Below, piece after piece: positions 5,297 through 5,969 of a stretch of DNA of 5,969 bases (the stretch's first letter is position 1; every line of letters starts with the position of its first letter). The notes beneath the pieces are model-generated. The model worked only from the letters and a program-made list of their open reading frames with translations, did no database searches and was not told the DNA's origin. Source of the DNA: UBA5336 sp039034035 (GTDB lineage: Bacteria > Pseudomonadota > Alphaproteobacteria > Caulobacterales > Hyphomonadaceae); assembly GCA_039034035.1 (NCBI GenBank), contig JBCCBN010000167.1, forward strand, positions 1 to 5,969. Direction: 5' to 3'. Made by a program: the position numbers and the translations under genes.

Positions 5297-5969
5297 ATGA
5301 TCCCGTCGATCGGACGGTCGCTGGGGTTTGGCGCCGACCGGGAGCGCGAGACCGCCGGCCTGGTTGAAGCGTTGGGGTGCGCGCTTGGCTTTCTCGATAG
5401 CCAGCCTATCAGAGAGCCGAATGCGTCAACGCTGCTGTCCGGCGGTATACTGGAACGGTTTCGCGCCCGTCTGGAAGAAGAAGGCTGCACGCTGGCGGTT
5501 ATCGATGGGGCGCTGACGCCACTGCAGCAGCGGAACCTCGAAGACCGTCTTGGCGTCAAGGTGATCGACCGGACGGGACTCATTCTTGAAATCTTCGGCC
5601 TCCGCGCGCGGACACGGGAAGGCCAATTGCAGGTTGAACTGGCGCGGCTCAGCTATGAGCGCTCGCGCTTGGTGCGGACCTGGACCCATCTGGAGCGCCA
5701 GCGCGGCGGCGGCGGATTTCTGTCGGGCCCAGGCGAAACGCAGTTGGAATCGGACCGGCGGATGATCGATCGCGACTTGAAACGGCTGAAGGCCGCGCTC
5801 GAGGACGTTCGCCGTACGCGCGGGCTGCAACGCACTGGCCGAGCCAAGGCCGGCGTGCCCGTGATTGCGTTGGTTGGGTATACCAATGCTGGCAAGTCGA
5901 CCCTGTTCAACCGCCTCACCGGGGCAGGCGTGTTCGCCAGGGACATGCCGTTTGCGACCCTCGACCCGA
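5297..5969 (+). CDS. hflX: HflX ribosome-associated GTPase, N-terminal part (runs off right edge)
   Basis: HflX binds the 50S subunit and splits stalled ribosomes using GTP. About 224 codons are visible from the ATG. The N-terminal HflX domain has LTPLQQRNLED, VIDRTGLILEIF and LQVELARLSYERSRL. The linker domain has WTHLERQRGG and SGPGETQLESDRR, followed by a charged coiled-coil-like helix pair. The G domain begins with P-loop G194-Y-T-N-A-G-K-S-T202 and reaches the switch I segment FATLDP at the window edge. G3-G5 are outside. The frame is open upstream to 5225 (in-frame TGA at 5222). ATG 5297 is the only standard start, but it would cut the first beta strand (RAGVMIP) and has a poor Shine-Dalgarno. 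A CTG at 5252, overlapping the hfq TGA, is preceded by GAGGG (5241-5245, 6-base spacer) and would add 15 residues, so the true start may be there. Confidence 0.93.
   Translation, partial: MIPSIGRSLGFGADRERETAGLVEALGCALGFLDSQPIREPNASTLLSGGILERFRARLEEEGCTLAVIDGALTPLQQRNLEDRLGVKVIDRTGLILEIFGLRARTREGQLQVELARLSYERSRLVRTWTHLERQRGGGGFLSGPGETQLESDRRMIDRDLKRLKAALEDVRRTRGLQRTGRAKAGVPVIALVGYTNAGKSTLFNRLTGAGVFARDMPFATLDP

Noticed and set aside
5426..5946. Minus-strand open frames opposite hflX (134 and 97 codons)
   Set aside because: The plus strand carries unmistakable HflX motifs including the P-loop; the opposite frames have no family signature.

Overview
The window is a compact, entirely plus-strand chromosomal segment from a GC-rich alphaproteobacterium. 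The gene order ntrY-ntrX-trkA-trkH-hfq-hflX, the short Hfq with an alphaproteobacterial core, and the degenerate AAA+ domain of NtrX suggest the Sphingomonadales. That placement rests on remembered family patterns, not on a search. There are no mobile elements, CRISPR arrays, tRNAs or rRNAs, and no gene-free stretch longer than about 80 bases.

Layout: 2-613 is the 3' end of ntrY (sensor histidine kinase; catalytic ATP-binding domain). It overlaps by 4 bases ntrX (610-1998), a response regulator with REC, AAA+ and Fis-type HTH domains. After a 73-base gap with small repeats comes trkA (2072-3448), a two-RCK-unit NAD-binding regulator of potassium uptake. A 57-base gap holding short hairpins leads to a divergent TrkH-type membrane subunit (3506-4909). 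A 79-base, AT-richer gap then separates this from hfq (4989-5255), the RNA chaperone, which is closely coupled to hflX (about 5252 or 5297 to beyond the right edge), a ribosome-associated GTPase.

How they work together: NtrY/NtrX form a two-component pair linked to nitrogen or redox status. TrkA/TrkH form a potassium uptake system, so this stretch probably couples nitrogen signalling and potassium homeostasis in one transcription unit. hfq-hflX is a conserved post-transcriptional and ribosome-rescue pair that probably has its own promoter in the AT-richer gap.

No wholly new system is visible. The points worth a second look are: (i) an NtrX AAA+ domain that has lost the GAFTGA loop and also has a Walker B Asp-Gln in place of Asp-Glu; (ii) a CAAG-N3-CTTG palindrome and a 31-base-spaced direct repeat just after ntrX; (iii) three consecutive 3-nt-loop hairpins at the trkA/trkH junction; (iv) four in-phase A-R-N triplets just upstream of the hfq start, suggesting autoregulation; and (v) an hflX reading frame whose only plausible full-length start is a CTG overlapping the hfq stop.
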